64,000 nucleotides of DNA, from contig OY282560.1 of NCBI GenBank assembly GCA_958295665.1, forward strand, positions 262,928,641 to 262,992,640. The letters are read 5' to 3'. The translations under genes and the position numbers were made by a program. The stretch's first letter is position 1. Each line of letters begins with the position of its first letter. The DNA is from Tipula vernalis (taxonomy: Eukaryota > Arthropoda > Insecta > Diptera > Tipulidae). The notes beneath the pieces were generated by a model, which saw only the letters and a list, made by a program, of their open reading frames with translations, ran no database searches and was not told where the DNA came from. This document shows positions 22,581 through 35,620 of this stretch, one piece after another.

Positions 22581-23024
22581 TTAAACTTTCAGTTTCTTAG
22601 TCTGTTTGAGTTCTGCTTTATAGAGCTTCAGTTTCCCCTTTTTCATCCGTATTACCCTTAGCAGTTTTTTTCTCTCTTTTTGCAACTTAAATATTTTGCG
22701 TAAGGATTGATTATTTTCAACTGCAGATGTATATACTATATAGGTATTTTCTTGAAGCTCCGTTTGTTTCTCTAGCAGTTCCAATCGTTTCTTTGTCAAA
22801 TTAATGGTGGCATTTTTAGAATTTTTTTTTCTTTTTTTGTTGACTGTGACTACAAAAAGGCTCCACATTTTGTATCGCTTGATCATTTTTAACCCTCCGT
22901 TATCTCTTTCGAGTTCTATTTCTACTGGTCTATTTTCGTTAAATCCAAAGTCGCTGCCAGGTGGATTTGTCATTGTATTTAAACTCAACAAATCTATTAA
23001 CAAACCTATGACGGATTCATTCAA
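22581..23024 (-). CDS. basic coiled-coil protein next to the Harbinger fragment
   Basis: A 147-residue open frame. The first third is neutral with no motif that I know. The C-terminal two thirds are Lys/Leu/Glu-rich (KKRLELLEKQTELQENTY, KLQKERKKLLRVIRMKKGK) with heptad-like leucines, which suggests a coiled coil. PIF/Harbinger elements normally carry a second Myb/SANT-like protein with a helical tail. Position and orientation allow that reading, but no SANT helix is visible, so the role is inference. It could also be a chance frame in AT-rich DNA, though 147 residues is long for that. Confidence 0.35.
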   Translation of the reverse strand: MNESVIGLLIDLLSLNTMTNPPGSDFGFNENRPVEIELERDNGGLKMIKRYKMWSLFVVTVNKKRKKNSKNATINLTKKRLELLEKQTELQENTYIVYTSAVENNQSLRKIFKLQKERKKLLRVIRMKKGKLKLYKAELKQTKKLKV

Positions 23025-24886
23025 TTATTGGTGGATTTTGTATTTTAAATCTGTAACGGATCTACTCAAAAAAATCGTCAACAAAATCTTTAAATGCGTT
23101 TCCTGACAAACGATGTTTTTTATATATGTTTTATAAATTCCTTTGATTTATTTATATATTCATTTAATTTATCGCAAAATTTTTCTTGTGCTCCCAAAAA
23201 TGCTTCTGGTATCTATGAACAGAGAGTACGAAACAGCACGTGATCCTGTTCAATGGCCTCAAACAAAACGAAATTTCTTGCAGACAACTCAATACTATGA
23301 CAATTTCTAAATATATTGATAAAGCATCACAAATTTCGAGTATAATATGAAAAATAGCAAGAATTTCGAAATAATTTCAAAAACTTCGAATTTACAAAGT
23401 ATCTTGAATATTCTAGAAAGTTCTCAAATATCGAATTATCTGTCTTTGGTGAAATCAAAGGAAACAATACATGCGTTAATCAATGCCATGTAAAATGTAA
23501 ATAATCTAGACATTCTTGAATAATTTCGTATAATCTACGAAATTAGAGAAATATCGGAATCTCGAAAAATTAACTAATCACCACAACTCAGATTCACATG
23601 TGTAACTCTGCAAGTTTCCACAACTGAAAGCTAAGCGCAGAACATTGCTTTACAAAATTCGAATAAATTGGGAAATCTTTAAAAATTTCGAATAATCCTA
23701 GAAATGTCGAAAAACTTAAGAAATCTAGAACAAACCGCAGAACAATCTCGATTAACCCAGAAAAATTCGAATAATCTGGAAAATTGGATAATTCGAAGTT
23801 CAGAAAGATTGAAAGAAGATTGATTATTAAGGGTTTTGTATTTTAATATTACAAACTGATTGCGATTTTTTCTTTTTCAGTTGGAATTTACATTAAAAAT
23901 AATGTAAATAATAATCGTTTAAGTATGTAATAGTATTTTATACACCAAAGGTTTAGAGCCGAACATTAAGTTTATAATCCGAGACGCGAAGGTTATAGAG
24001 TTTTATAAGATGCAAAGCTATATTATAGAAGTTCTCAATCGTAGTTTATACGAGTAAATACTAATTTTTCCACTTCTAGCCCCTTAAATACCAATTTTTA
24101 CGGAGTTTTGTATTCATAACACAGCAAATTTGATAACGAAAATACTTAGTCAATAATATTTATGAAAATCAGTCAGAATTTGAAATTAAAAACTATGCAC
24201 ATTTTTTGCTATATCATGACTTATGGTTTATGTTAAAGAGTAAAAGGTTAATAGGAAAAATTTACAATCAAATACCAAAAAAATACCAAAAATTACAATC
24301 TCTTCATCATAGTAAATAGTATTCGTACAAATTTGTTTCTCTAAATCTGTCGTTATTCTCAATAACATTAAATTGGTTCATTATTATATTGTTAAATACA
24401 GTACTAACGGTTTAGTCAAAAACGTTATTCAAAAAACAGATTTAATGTGCCCGGTTCGGCATTTAATATAACAGGCAATTTCATGTAATTTTTAACAAAA
24501 AACATAATATTTCAAGAAAAGTTGGTAATATTGCGAACCTTAGTAATATAATTTACATGAAATCGACAAAATTCACAAATTAAAGCGAGATAAAATATAC
24601 CAACGAACGAATATGAATATAATGAGGAATTCGCTTCTAATTATTGAAGCGCGTTTTGTAAAAATCAGACGTTTTGCTTAACAAAATTATTGATAAAAAA
24701 ATTAACTATAATTAAAAAGTGGTTATTTAAATAAATTCTTATATTCTTTATAATATAATAAGTAATATATAATGTAATAAGTGAAGTTTAAAAGGTAAGC
24801 AAATTTATTATAATATAAGGGTTAGGGTTTCCTCGTGTCTGTACACTAGCGTATTTAAAACTTATTTTTTTAATTAGGTTTTTTTT
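23025..24886. other. AT-rich DNA with dispersed-repeat fragment, no gene
   Basis: Dominated by phrases such as TCGAATAAT and GAAATTTCGAA. The stretch 23590-23830 matches the first half of the repeat at 55480-55900. No coding content is recognised. Confidence 0.5.
23590..23830 (+). repeat. dispersed repeat, 5' fragment
   Basis: Shares AAAGCTAAGCGCAGAACATT and ACAAAATTCGAATAAAT with 55490-55540 (there GCGCATAACATTGCC and a near-identical continuation), followed by similar TCGAA-rich text. The other half of the family appears at 29340-29560. Confidence 0.6.
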
Positions 24887-27880
24887 TTGTGGATACTACA
24901 TGACCGCATAATTACAATATTCTTTTTATCTTTCCCTTTTCCAAAGTATACTATTATGTTCGTTTGTGGTAATTGTAATAAAAACTGTGTGTCTTTAATA
25001 AAATACAGTTCCCGTTTAAGAATTCATAAATTAGAATCAAGAGCGGTTTTTAAGCGCCAGTTCAATAATTGCAAAAAAGTATTTGTCCACGACTAACGTA
25101 TAATATACTCATTATGCGTTTGTTTCTTCAATTATAATGATATCCATTATTCACTACTAGTTTATCTAGTAGTCCCTTTAGAGTGTTGTTTTAATACCAG
25201 AATTATCAAAACATTCAACATTAGTGGCTTCAACACCTAGCTTAAACGACGTTAAACAATTATCATAAACCCTGTTTTTATTATTAAATTCCATTACTCG
25301 AAACATTTAAATTTCTTTTCGAAGATGAACAGATTAAATTGCAGTTCACTTCAGATCAAGAATAGAATTATCCCAAAATTCAAGATTACAAAGCCGGTTT
25401 ATTTTATAAAAATAACGATTCCTTTTATAACCAAAAACGTATTGAGCTTTTGCTCTATGTTAACTCGTTTGAAGTTTGCAACCCACTAGGCTCAGCCGTA
25501 ATAAATAAAATGTTTGTTTGTTATGGACTGAAATAATTATTAGTAGATTTACAAATTCTTTAAAAGGGTCGGTAGTAGCAATTTGTGGTGATAACTTAGG
25601 TTTACATCAAATTTGGGGTTTCTTGGAAAATTTTAGTTCAGCTGAATATTTTTGTAGATATTGCTACGTAACATTAAGTGATTTTAAAAGCAATTACCGA
25701 ACACGCCGATTATTAAGAACAAAGTCTTCATATAAAAGTTGAATAGATTTTTTCCATGTAAGCAGTGACCTTCCTCCCTGTATTGCTCATGATGTGTTTG
25801 AAGGAGTAATTCCAAAAGACTTATGTTTATCTGTTCATTACTTTGTTTGCAATGATTGGATGACGTATGACTATTTCGTTAGCTAAATTACTGAAATTTA
25901 ATGTCAATTTTCCAGAGATGAAATATAGTACTAAAAAGGTGAGTGGTCATGCAATACAAAACTTCTATCAACTCACCTTGCTACCATTAATACTCGTTGG
26001 TAAAAGAAAAGATCCAAATGATAGTGTGTTGTACTTGAAATGATTATAATACTCTTGAAAATAACACAAATTATCTCATCACATAGTATAACTTTTAACC
26101 AAAATAATTGTTAAGACGGATTGATTGATCGATACCTTGAACTTAGAATTGCTTTATTTCCAAATCAAAGACTGATACGAAAGCATCACTATATACAACA
26201 TTATCCATCGCTTATTAAATTATACGGACAATTAATTATACATATTTTCAACACTTCGATTTGAAAGCAAACATCAATATTTTAAACAAATCGCAGTAAA
26301 AAGTCGAAACATCATTAATTTAACAAAATCATTAACACAAAGGCATCAAATTTTGCAATCAACTCTTTATGGCAAGAGATTTTCCACAGATGTTGTAGTC
26401 ACAAAGTTATTACAAACCGAATCTGTATTAATTGCAAAACGTTACCTATATCAAGCCAACAAATTGGCATTTAAAAATGTTGATTATTTTTTGGGACAGT
26501 CCCTAGCAATATCTAACTAAACCAACTAACAACGTTAATGGAACTGTTAAATGCTTAACAATCAAAAACCTTTTAATTGATGATAATTCTCGAAATGTAG
26601 CTAGTTTTTACAAAATAGGATCTTATGAAGCTAACAATATATATATTCAAATGACAAATAGTCGTTTCTTCTGATGTGTCCTCTCCTTTTCCTTTCATAA
26701 CCTACACAATTGAACAAGTGGAATATGCCACATTAACAAGGGCAGTTCGCCATTTTTGGTGAGGTAACAAAATTTATATTTAAGGTGTACTAATTAACTT
26801 CTTTTATCCATTAGATCAAATTTAAATTATGTGATCCGTTCGATTAGTGGCCAAAATTTGGTATGCTACGCGAACAATCTTGAAAAGCTTCGTGTTTACT
26901 GATGGCCATTTACCAAGCATTCTAGAAAAAGGTAAAAAATAGATAATATTTTAAATTCTTCGAATTAATTTTGTATTCTCCGTATTTTTAGCAAACGCCG
27001 CAGGAATTGAAGGACATCAGTTAGTTCTTGATGAAATTTTCCAATTATTGGCATACAACGTTAAATGGGCATCAACTTTAGAAAATGTAAACGAAACCAG
27101 CATTGTAATACAGCAGGCTGCCGTAAATGTTGACAAGAGTGCTATTATCAACTGGGTCAACACTTCCGCAAAAATAAATAGTATGTCAACTTACAAGTTA
27201 TGTAGAACTTCCAAATTCAGCTTTAAGTACTACAGATTCAATGTCCAGAGGGCGTATTTCTTCATTAAATTCAAAAATATCGGACCGTATTGGTATTAGA
27301 AATACTCAAAAATTATTCTCATACTATCAAATACCATACCTAAAAAGTTGGTAAACCGTAATAATTATATAATCAGAACATCAAAAAGTGGTTTAGTTAA
27401 GCCAACGAAACGAAATATGAATATTTCGGAAGGTGTCCCTAATTTCTACGCCAAGTACAATATCCCATTTTACTCAGAAGACGAAAGTGAAGTAAAACGA
27501 GTTTGGCTCAAGGACCATAAGAAGAAGTAATAACAGTATTTCAAAATACGTTTACGGCGCAAAGAAAATGTTTCATGGATAATCCCAACAAAACAGAAGT
27601 TCGACAATGCTGGCCTCACTTACTGTCATCGTATTTCTTGATCTTACACTTTGAAAATTTAATGAATATAGGCGAAAAGGCCTTTAGGGAACGATGGGAA
27701 ACCTTAAAATAAAAACAATAGAATTTTCACAAAAGAAAAACAGAAAATTTAAAATTGCTTCTATTGACGATGACATAAAAGTCCTGGAAATTATAACGCA
27801 ACATTTCTAAGAAAATTTGGAATTAATGATACATCAATACCCTGTAATTAAATACTGAATTAATTCAACTGTATGTAAAT
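24887..27880 (+). pseudogene. decayed ~3-kb transposon protein with GDNLG motif
   Basis: Successive plus-strand fragments belong to one protein. In order: a C2H2-like start (FVCGNCNKNC...H, 24957-25030), YKAGLFYKNND and VNSFEVCNPLGSA (25390-25500), CGDNLGLHQIWGFLENFSSA then YFCRYC (25580-25665), LPPCIAHDVFEGVI (25770-25815), KHHYIQHYPSLIKLYGQLII (26180-26240), a C-terminal region with NISEGVPNFYAKY (27420-27460) and VRQCWPHLLSSYFLILHFEN (27600-27660). Possible intron signs occur near 26930-26990. From memory, a large, mostly uncharacterised metazoan repeat family has this motif series. I do not assign a superfamily. Many stops and frameshifts are present, and no terminal repeats were found. 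Confidence 0.6.
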
Positions 27881-28179
27881 AATTTACAATATTTTTTATT
27901 ATGTACTTTCAGACAGGAACGACACCAAATGAAATTTAGGCTCTGGGCGCCACACTTTGCTTCGCTATTATAAGTAAGTATACATAGGTATGTCGGAATT
28001 TATTGACAAAAAAGTAAAACATTACTAATACATTATAATCAGGCCATACTTCAACTTTTTAGCTTTGTTGGTTTATTTGTTAGCAAACAGCATTGTACCA
28101 GGTTTTAGTACTGACTTTAGAGATAGGACTCATTAGTTCTGCTCTCAAGCAGAGATCAATAATCTGATATTTAAAAGTT

Positions 28180-28453
28180 ACTTTTCGGTTTGAACACCGA
28201 GCATAATATCGGTTGTTTAAAAGATCCCTTAATTTATTTTGAACTCAAAATTTACAGCTATAAACTTTGTTCTATCTGGTCGGTTTACTAGTATTATCAG
28301 GGCATAAAGTTGAAGTGTTGTGACAGACTTCACAATCACAACAAAGAAAAAACAAAGAGATAGAACAAAGTTTAAAGCTGCCAATTTTGGGTTAAAAACA
28401 AATATAGGCAACTTTTAAACAACCGATTATGATCGGTGATGAAACCGAAAAGT
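28180..28453. repeat. 274-bp palindromic (foldback) element
   Basis: The left arm ACTTTTCGGTTTGAACACCG with TAATATCGGTTGTTTAAAAG is mirrored at 28418-28453. Inner segments CAGCTATAAACTTTGTTCTA and its partner near 28360-28380 also pair. The whole can fold into one long hairpin with a loop near 28300-28350. The frame at 28229-28411 is a by-product of the palindrome. Confidence 0.75.
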
Positions 28454-31099
28454 AGCTTCACTTAAGATTGACCTTCAGTCTTAAAATTTCTATTAGCGTT
28501 GTTGGTTTTCATTTTCTGTAAAGAAACCTAAGAAATATTAAATTAAAACAACATTGTAAAAATAGTTGATTTTTCATGATTTATGGAATATTTTTAAGGG
28601 TATTTTATATATATATTTCAGCTAATTGGTTCATTTTTTGTATTTAATTTAGTAGTATCCCACTCACCTCTCACAAACATTCGAGGTGTTGCAAAGGACC
28701 TGCTTGAATCTTAACACTGATTATTCACGGTGACAAAAAGGAAATTAAATAATAAGGCAAAAGTCTTACTGGAATTGGATAATGGAATTAATTTTTATTT
28801 TTAAAATATAGCTTTTCAACTTTTGTGATGAATTATGGCTTTAATTAATTATTCTTTTTTATATCTTTTTGAATTATGAGATTACACTAATGTCTTAATT
28901 TAATACAACAATGAATGTGATTTTGCACTAATATTTAAAATTAATATGTATAATAATGAAATAGTATTCCAAGTAATACGAAATAATAATTAGTTTCTTT
29001 ATTTTATAAATAAAATTTAATTGAAATTAATATTTTAGTCTTTTGTATTTTAAAGTCCGTAGTTTTAAATGGAAAATTATTTCTTAATTTCTAGCTTTTT
29101 CATTTCAGACAAAGGGTTTATATTTATATTTGGAGCACTGTAATTTTACGGGAGAAACAAATGTTTTATTACGTTATTTCCCCTTAATAACCCACTATAA
29201 TTTCTTTAAAATTACGTGACTATACGTTGAATTTTAATAATTCAATCATAATTTTACAATGCATAAAATTACATGAAAAGGAATAGGCCAATTTGCCCAC
29301 TATCAAAAGCATGTAAAATTCAATGGACATTTTTTACTGTGTAAGCAAAATGCTACTAAGCAAATTAAGGCTTAGCTCAACAAAACGATATGCAATTATA
29401 ATGAAACCCTTAAATAGTATCGGATAATTTCAGCTCAAAGATGCTCGAGCAACTTCGAACTACCAAATACAGCCGACAGTCTCCAATATACTCGAAAAAT
29501 CTTGAAAATATCAAATAACCTGACTGTTTCGAAACACCGAATCACCAATTAAGTCTTGAACATCAAGCTTCAATAAATATTGTATATTTTATAAAATTTT
29601 TTGGTTTTTTGTAAGTGCCACAGACGGATAAGCCACCTTTTTTGAGAAGGTCACGCTATGCTATATCATTATTATTCTTAATTTTTTTTTTTTTTTGTAC
29701 ATTAAAACACAATAAATAAGGTGTCAAAAACCTTAAGTTGTTTATTTACATCCTTCTATGAAAAAAAATATTCCAGAAAATCACCTTATTTTTTGATCCT
29801 TTCATGAGAACCTTCGCTTAATTTAATCCAATGTGACAATAATACGGTGGAACATTAGTAGTACCTCAATAACTGTTCAATAAATAACAATTATCATTAG
29901 CCGCTTTCCTTGACGCATAGTTATCCGGATCAGCACCTATATTCTGAAAAACATAATTCGGTGATTTACGTTTCTTTTGTCAGTTAGAAACGTGAATCGT
30001 AACGTTGTACTTTCCTAACGTTAAAAGAACCCACGTTTCTGATTAGGGTTTTGAAACGTTTTTTCGTTTATTCGTAAACGTTTTATTTAACAAAAAAAAT
30101 TGTATATTTGGTAATTAAAATCAATAAAACTTTGGTTGCCATTAAGTTTTAGAATTTAATAATTTAATTAATAATAATTTAGTGAACAGAAAATTATTTG
30201 TAAACAGAGAAAATGCGGCGATGATTTGAAGTAGGTTTTCCCGTTTTCCCCCGTTTGCCAAAAAGAAACGTTTAAGGTAAGAAGCATCGCTTTACCTGGC
30301 ACGTTTTTCAACTTTTTCAGAATACAGCTGCTGATTAAAGTTTAGATTGAAAGCAATAACGAAACTTGAACTAATTCTTGCGTTTGGTGATAATGATGGA
30401 CTAAATCGGGGTTTTTTATTAAAAAACATACTAGAAAATAAAAAAGCAGAACAAAAAACAACTCACTACTTTTAGATTTAGCACATATCACTACTTTTGG
30501 ATCAATATTTTAATCTGAGTGGGCCTTTCCATTTCTTTGTCGTTTCATGAAACATGATATGGTCCGTATCAGATCGAACGTCAAGGAATGGCCACTGATC
30601 ATTAATCATTAAGCCCTGCATTGAATTTCGGCCAAATACCAACATAATTTTGATATTAGTCACTGTATTCTTGCTCTTAATAATCCTACAAACAAATACA
30701 ATATTGATCAGTCATCTTTTAATAATATTAACGGTAAATTCAAGAACGTTAATAATTCTAATATTTTCGAAACAATTTTGAAGTGCCCATTTGCACGGAC
30801 GGATTGATGCTCAATATATACGGCCACATAATTGCCACTTGTAGCCAGGCAATGTACGGCCGATAACTGCTGCGGCATACTTGCAGACATATGTTGCCAA
30901 CAGATTACCTGTTGTAAAGCGAGCAATCGTATTTAGTAATAAGCTGCTGGTAAAGGATGCAATTCAAGTTTATTTGACCCAAGATTTGTGGACATTAGTG
31001 TTCTACACGTTATTTCGTTACGTTACACGTAACGTTTAAGATGAGCAACTTTTGCTTTTTTCTGCAAGGATATTCTCATTTTCTTTTCTCCAAAGTATA
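28454..31099. other. AT-rich DNA, mostly unrecognised
   Basis: No gene is supported. A dispersed-repeat fragment is at 29340-29560. ACGTTTC/GAAACG words cluster at 29970-30080 and again near 30260-30310 and 31010-31040, which may mark a degraded element. The frame at 30708-30926 has no recognisable motif. Confidence 0.45.
29340..29560 (+). repeat. dispersed repeat, 3' fragment
   Basis: AGCAAAATGCTACTAAGCAA and the following ATTAAGGCTTAGCTCAACAA match 55712-55750 closely. Similarity continues through GATAATTTCA to the ACTATCAAATACA-like text. Confidence 0.65.
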
Positions 31100-31840
31100 T
31101 ATCTGTTTGAAATCATCGTTTGCACTAACACTCCCACAGTCATTATCATTACTTGATCTATACTTTTCAGACGAATCGAATCCCGAAACTTCCTTCGGAT
31201 TATTCTGGTTCTCTTAGAAATACAGATCTTTCGAGTTCTTTTAATTTCCGGGCCATTGCTTTTCGCAGTATTACTGTTGCAGCCCTATCCACATATCCGA
31301 TAGTCATCTTTCTTTCGCTTCTATAATCTATCAAAAGCTGTATTTTCGCACAACTGCAAACGGATAGGTCAGAATGATTGCATTTGCAGGCACATATATC
31401 AAAAAAGTGATCTGCATAAGTCCCAAATTGTTTCAACTTTTCTTTAGAAAAACGATATTTCTACTTTTCGGAGATTTAATAAAATGTTGGTACTTTATGT
31501 GGTAAACTGTAACCATATCTACTAAACGCTTGTGCGTAACTGTAGGAAGTGAATCAATTTACCTAATTTGACGAATTTTCTGACCTACTATTTTCGAAAT
31601 TTTTTCAGTATGAGGTTCCTTGCTACCAAAGCCTTTCAATTCTAAACGAATACTCTGATAGCGTCTCATTATGTCTTTATACGCTAGGAGCAAACAGGTG
31701 TAACAGAATCAAGATCATTTGCCATTCCAAAAACGTAACATCTTCTGCCGGCTCGAGTATTGATGGAAGCTTTAGCCATAGCTATTACCAAATTTCTTCC
31801 CACACTACGCCATACAAAACAATGCGCAAACTTAACACAA
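31100..31840 (-). pseudogene. repeat-borne gene fragment (CKC / RKM.IG.VD family)
   Basis: Read on the minus strand: YKDIMRRYQSIRLELKG (near 31680), KISKIVGQKIRQI (31565-31605), then after shifts KQFGTYADHFFDICACKCNH, SVCSCAKIQLLIDYRSERKM and TIGYVDRAA (31200-31436). From memory this order (a Y..vm......R..L start, FDI..CKC, C.C, then DxRxxRKMxIGxxD) recurs in unnamed repetitive insect proteins of transposon origin. No catalytic domain is recognised. At least two frameshifts and a stop separate the parts. Confidence 0.45.
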
Positions 31841-33490
31841 ACAATAACTTACGAGTAAAAGGGTTTGAGACAACTGAGCTCGAATGGAACAATAACGCCT
31901 CTAATTATTACTAATATGCATGCGCAGCGCATACGAAATAATGAATACACCATGAGCATGCGCAGTTGATAATTAGCTACCAACCGGTGATTTTCCGCCT
32001 TTTAAAGGATATTTTTTGGGGGGTTTAGGGGCGGTTAAATATTTAAAATAAGTGTCTATGATTAGGTATACCTACCACAGTTTTTGCGCACTAATCAAAT
32101 TTGAAGGAAAAAAAAATTCGGAGTGCCTCCTCCTCCTCCTCAGTGTTCATACTATTATTACTATATTTCAATATTTAAACATTATCTAGCCCATTTCTGA
32201 ATGTTCAGTCAATTGACGATAAATTTGAATGTTTTGATTTAATTTGGTGTGTCCGTAAATTACTCTTGATTTTTAAGTTTCTCAAGTATGTTTAGTTTTT
32301 GTCCTGTTCTGAACTTTTGGTAACATAATTAAATTAGTGCCGAAATCACTTTGGAAAAAGTTTTTAGTTTTAAAAGTTAATAATTTGAGTACGCTCATTT
32401 GTTAAAGTTATTATATTATTTATTTAATAAGTTCCTTAACATCATAGATGAAAGATGTACAATTTTGAGCCGTCATACAAAATAAAAGAAAAAGCACTTA
32501 ACAAATTCGGGTATAAAAGCCACATCCAAAACAGTATGCTTTTCTAGACCAGACTAGCAAAGAGAACTACATTCTTATGAAAAATTTCAGTCCAGCTCAG
32601 CAGCCTATACCGACTGACATTGCAACTGATTAAAGACGGTTACTTCCTATATATAGAAAGCAATTAAGTAGTATTAGCGAATTATACGCGATACATATGA
32701 AACTGAATCTAACACATACACGCGATTTCTATTTGAAATATTTAAATTTTACTCGGGTCTATGCCAGAAAACAGTTTTTTACAAAGATTTTTCCTTAAAA
32801 AAAAATTCTGCGTAAACAGTAGTTATATTTTCCATAATAATTTCCACAAAAAAATCTTATTCAATGTTGCATTTCACTTTTCACCAAATAAATGTTTCAA
32901 TTAAAGGAAAGTTCGAATTTAATTGGGTACACAAATGGTCCTAAAACCACATCGAACATTATTAATAGCCCCTAGGCCAACGATTTAATTGCGAAAAATT
33001 GTTCTCTAAAGAAACTTTTAATTTTAACTAGCCACTATAATTAAACTGTTATGAAGAAAACAACATATTTTAACCGGGTGAGTGAACTTATGACCTGTCA
33101 TCAAAGTATTAACGATAATCTTAGTCTCGTCATTAAAGCACACGGAGTTAAAAGTATTATAGAACTAAATTTCCAACTATTCGTCATTAATTCACAAGCT
33201 CAAATAAGTTTAGTCTTGGATATATGAGACATTTTAAAGAATTTGATTTTGTGAAGTTCAAATGAGTTTAGTTACACAAATATTTAAAATATTTTATTAA
33301 AAGTTAAGGCATTATGGTTCGCACGCCTACACTTTACGCTTTTTGATATTTGATGGCATTTTCATATAACAAGGAAATCAAACAACATGATTCCAGTTAA
33401 AATACAATTTATGAAAAGCATCATTAATTTTTATTTCGATATTAAAATATTGAATTTCTTTTCTTCAAAATAATAAATATAAAATTTCAG
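31841..33490. other. AT-rich intergenic or intronic DNA
   Basis: No coding content. GCATGCGCAG-like words occur twice at 31918-31970 and resemble NRF-1-type sites. A (CTC)n patch lies near 32125-32140. A TATAAAAG box is at 32512-32519, but no well-spaced initiator or gene follows it. Confidence 0.4.
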
Positions 33491-33596
33491 ATTTACAACC
33501 AATCCCAATCTCCATTTAAATCAAACCATCGAGAGCAAATCAACCAAAACAAAAATCAACCGTAAAAACACTTTCACCTTCCCCTCAAGCAGTTAA
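33491..33596 (+). CDS. candidate terminal coding exon of an unknown host gene
   Basis: An AAAATTTCAG acceptor (ends 33490) is followed by a stretch less AT-rich than its surroundings. Its second frame reads FTTNPNLHLNQTI, ESKSTKTKINRK and NTFTFPSSS, then TAA (33594-33596), about 34 residues. Long AT-rich DNA with many A runs follows, as in a 3' UTR. The peptide is polar and basic with no domain. No upstream exon was identified. This rests on composition and splice context alone and could be chance. Confidence 0.3.
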
Positions 33597-35309
33597 TTAA
33601 AAAAATATATCTAGTTACTTTCGAACTAAAACTAACTAAAAAACCAAGAAAGCAAAAAACCAAAAGTCAATTTCCTCGTAAAACCCAACTACAAAACAAA
33701 ACAACAAAATTCACTTAATTAATTAAGATAAAATTTTAAAAAAAATGTGTAAAAACTTAAAAACAAAATAATATTTTTAATAGTTCTTTATGTTACTTCT
33801 CTATACACTTTTTAGTTTTATAGCTACTACTGGTTTGACATGGGGGGTTGAAGTTGATATAGTTAAAAAAAAACTTTTAGCTTGTAACTTTATTAAATTA
33901 AATTAATCAAAGACGAACAGAAGAAAAAACACTATTAAAATTAATTAGAGGCGGTCTGTATAAAAAGGAAAGAAAATTAAAATATTTCATACATAAAAAA
34001 AAATATTAATTAGATAAGAATATAATTAAATTATTAATACTTCTTTTAATTTGTTTCCTTTGAACTTAACTAAGAAGGTGTCATGTACATACGAGTAAAT
34101 ATTCGAACAATGTTTAATTTAACTGGTTCAAATTTTTAATGGATGATTCTAAATCAACCCTTTAAACGTGTATACAGAAAAATCAATAAAACGTTGACCA
34201 CCTGTTACTATTCCTACACATCAAAATATGCTTCCATACGAAATCATTTAATTTAAATAATTATAATTTGAATAAAATTAGAATAAAATTAAAATAAAAA
34301 ATTATTCAATTTTTATATTGTTACTCTTCTTCCGAATATTTTATTTTTATTTAAACGATAAGGTTTTTTTTTATACATCTTATTTATTACCCAGATGCCA
34401 CATCACATTATGGAAGATATAATAAAGGTACAACAAAACATAACTTTTAGAAGAAAAGGTCAAATTTGCAAAAAAAAAAAAATATATATATATTTTCAAC
34501 TCACCAAATTTTTCATTTTATTAATAATTTTTTCGAAAATTTTTTACTTCACATTTTTAAAACATAGACGGAATTTTTAAAGTACTATTTGACAGTGTTT
34601 GGAAGATTTATGTTTTAAACATAAAATCACTTCACCGTTGAACTAGGTTGTGTTAATTTTTTTATGAATCCTATAATTGAATCTGGAAAAAATTTTGTAA
34701 AAAAATTTAAAGAAACATAAATTAATTAATTTGAACAAAAATTAGAAAAAATGTATAAAATAAATTAAAATAAAATTAAGAATAAGATTTTTTAGTTGCA
34801 ATCTCAAAGTATAACATTTAAGGTGCTTCAGCTACGATTGTATTCAAATGGAATTAAACAATCGTATGCTATAAAGTCAACTGAGGAATAAATATTTTTG
34901 ACCTGCGTGGTGTTATGAATTATTTGGATGACATTTGTAAATTGTATGAATACTATGTGGAGCAATTTAAATCTTATTTTACTCATCAGTCATTTTATTA
35001 GTAAATTTAAATTCATTTAATTTTTACAAAGAAACTAAAGATTTTACTTTCTGCTAAATGAGATCATTTTAATTAAATTTACCAGGGAATTGTTAATAGT
35101 TTGTGTTACAAAAAGATACTTGTGAAAGTTTTCTAAAATTGTAAATTCTGTCAATGTGTTGACATTTACCCGTTTCATTAATTTTTCATTTATTGTATTA
35201 AATCCGTATCCAAATTTATTGTTAGTTCTTATCTAGAGGCGAATCCACATTTATATTCGATCGGATTGAGATTAAACAAACCTCTTGTTAGGACTTTGTT
35301 AAACTAATC
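33597..35309. other. AT-rich DNA, possible 3' UTR or intergenic
   Basis: No coding content or structured repeat was recognised. The frame at 34395-34580 is low complexity. Confidence 0.45.
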
Positions 35310-35390
35310 TTTCGAGTTCTTATTGCATGGCAAGTTATCACTAATACTTTCCAATCCAATTGCTATGTCAGAGTACGTTATTAACATCGC

Positions 35391-35620
35391 AGCCGAAAAT
35401 AAACAATTTAGTAGTTTTCAGCCGAAAGTAAATAGATATATGGATTTAAATGAAAAAAATTGTAAATAGCGTTTAATCTAGTCGTGGAAAATATCGGAAA
35501 ATCTGAAGAATCCACAAAATTGGATTAAAATCAGCCTCTAGAGTGCATTTCTAAAGTTGAATAGTTTTTATGTGATTGGTCAATAGCTACCGCAGGAAAA
35601 AATTCAGTTCATATTTCCCG
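35391..35620 (+). repeat. left inverted end of the tandem array
   Basis: CAGCCGAAAATAAACAATTT and CAGCCGAAAGTAAATAGATA, then TAGTCGTGGAAAATATCGG and GAATCCACAAAATTGGATT, correspond in reverse complement to 40430-40650. They form a unique leader distinct from the 145-bp unit. Confidence 0.75.

Noticed and set aside
22804..23106. Plus-strand frame opposite 22581-23024
   Set aside because: Shadow of the minus-strand coiled-coil frame. Its composition is Phe/Leu-rich as expected from a reversed Lys/Glu-rich gene.
30708..30926. Minus-strand frame of 72 residues taken for a hAT fragment
   Set aside because: No hAT motif (such as the C-terminal dimerisation region) is present, and neither strand gives a recognisable protein.
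32512..32560. TATA-box promoter at 32512 with ACAGTA initiator
   Set aside because: Spacing to the initiator-like word is about 21 bp, too short, and no coding exon follows.
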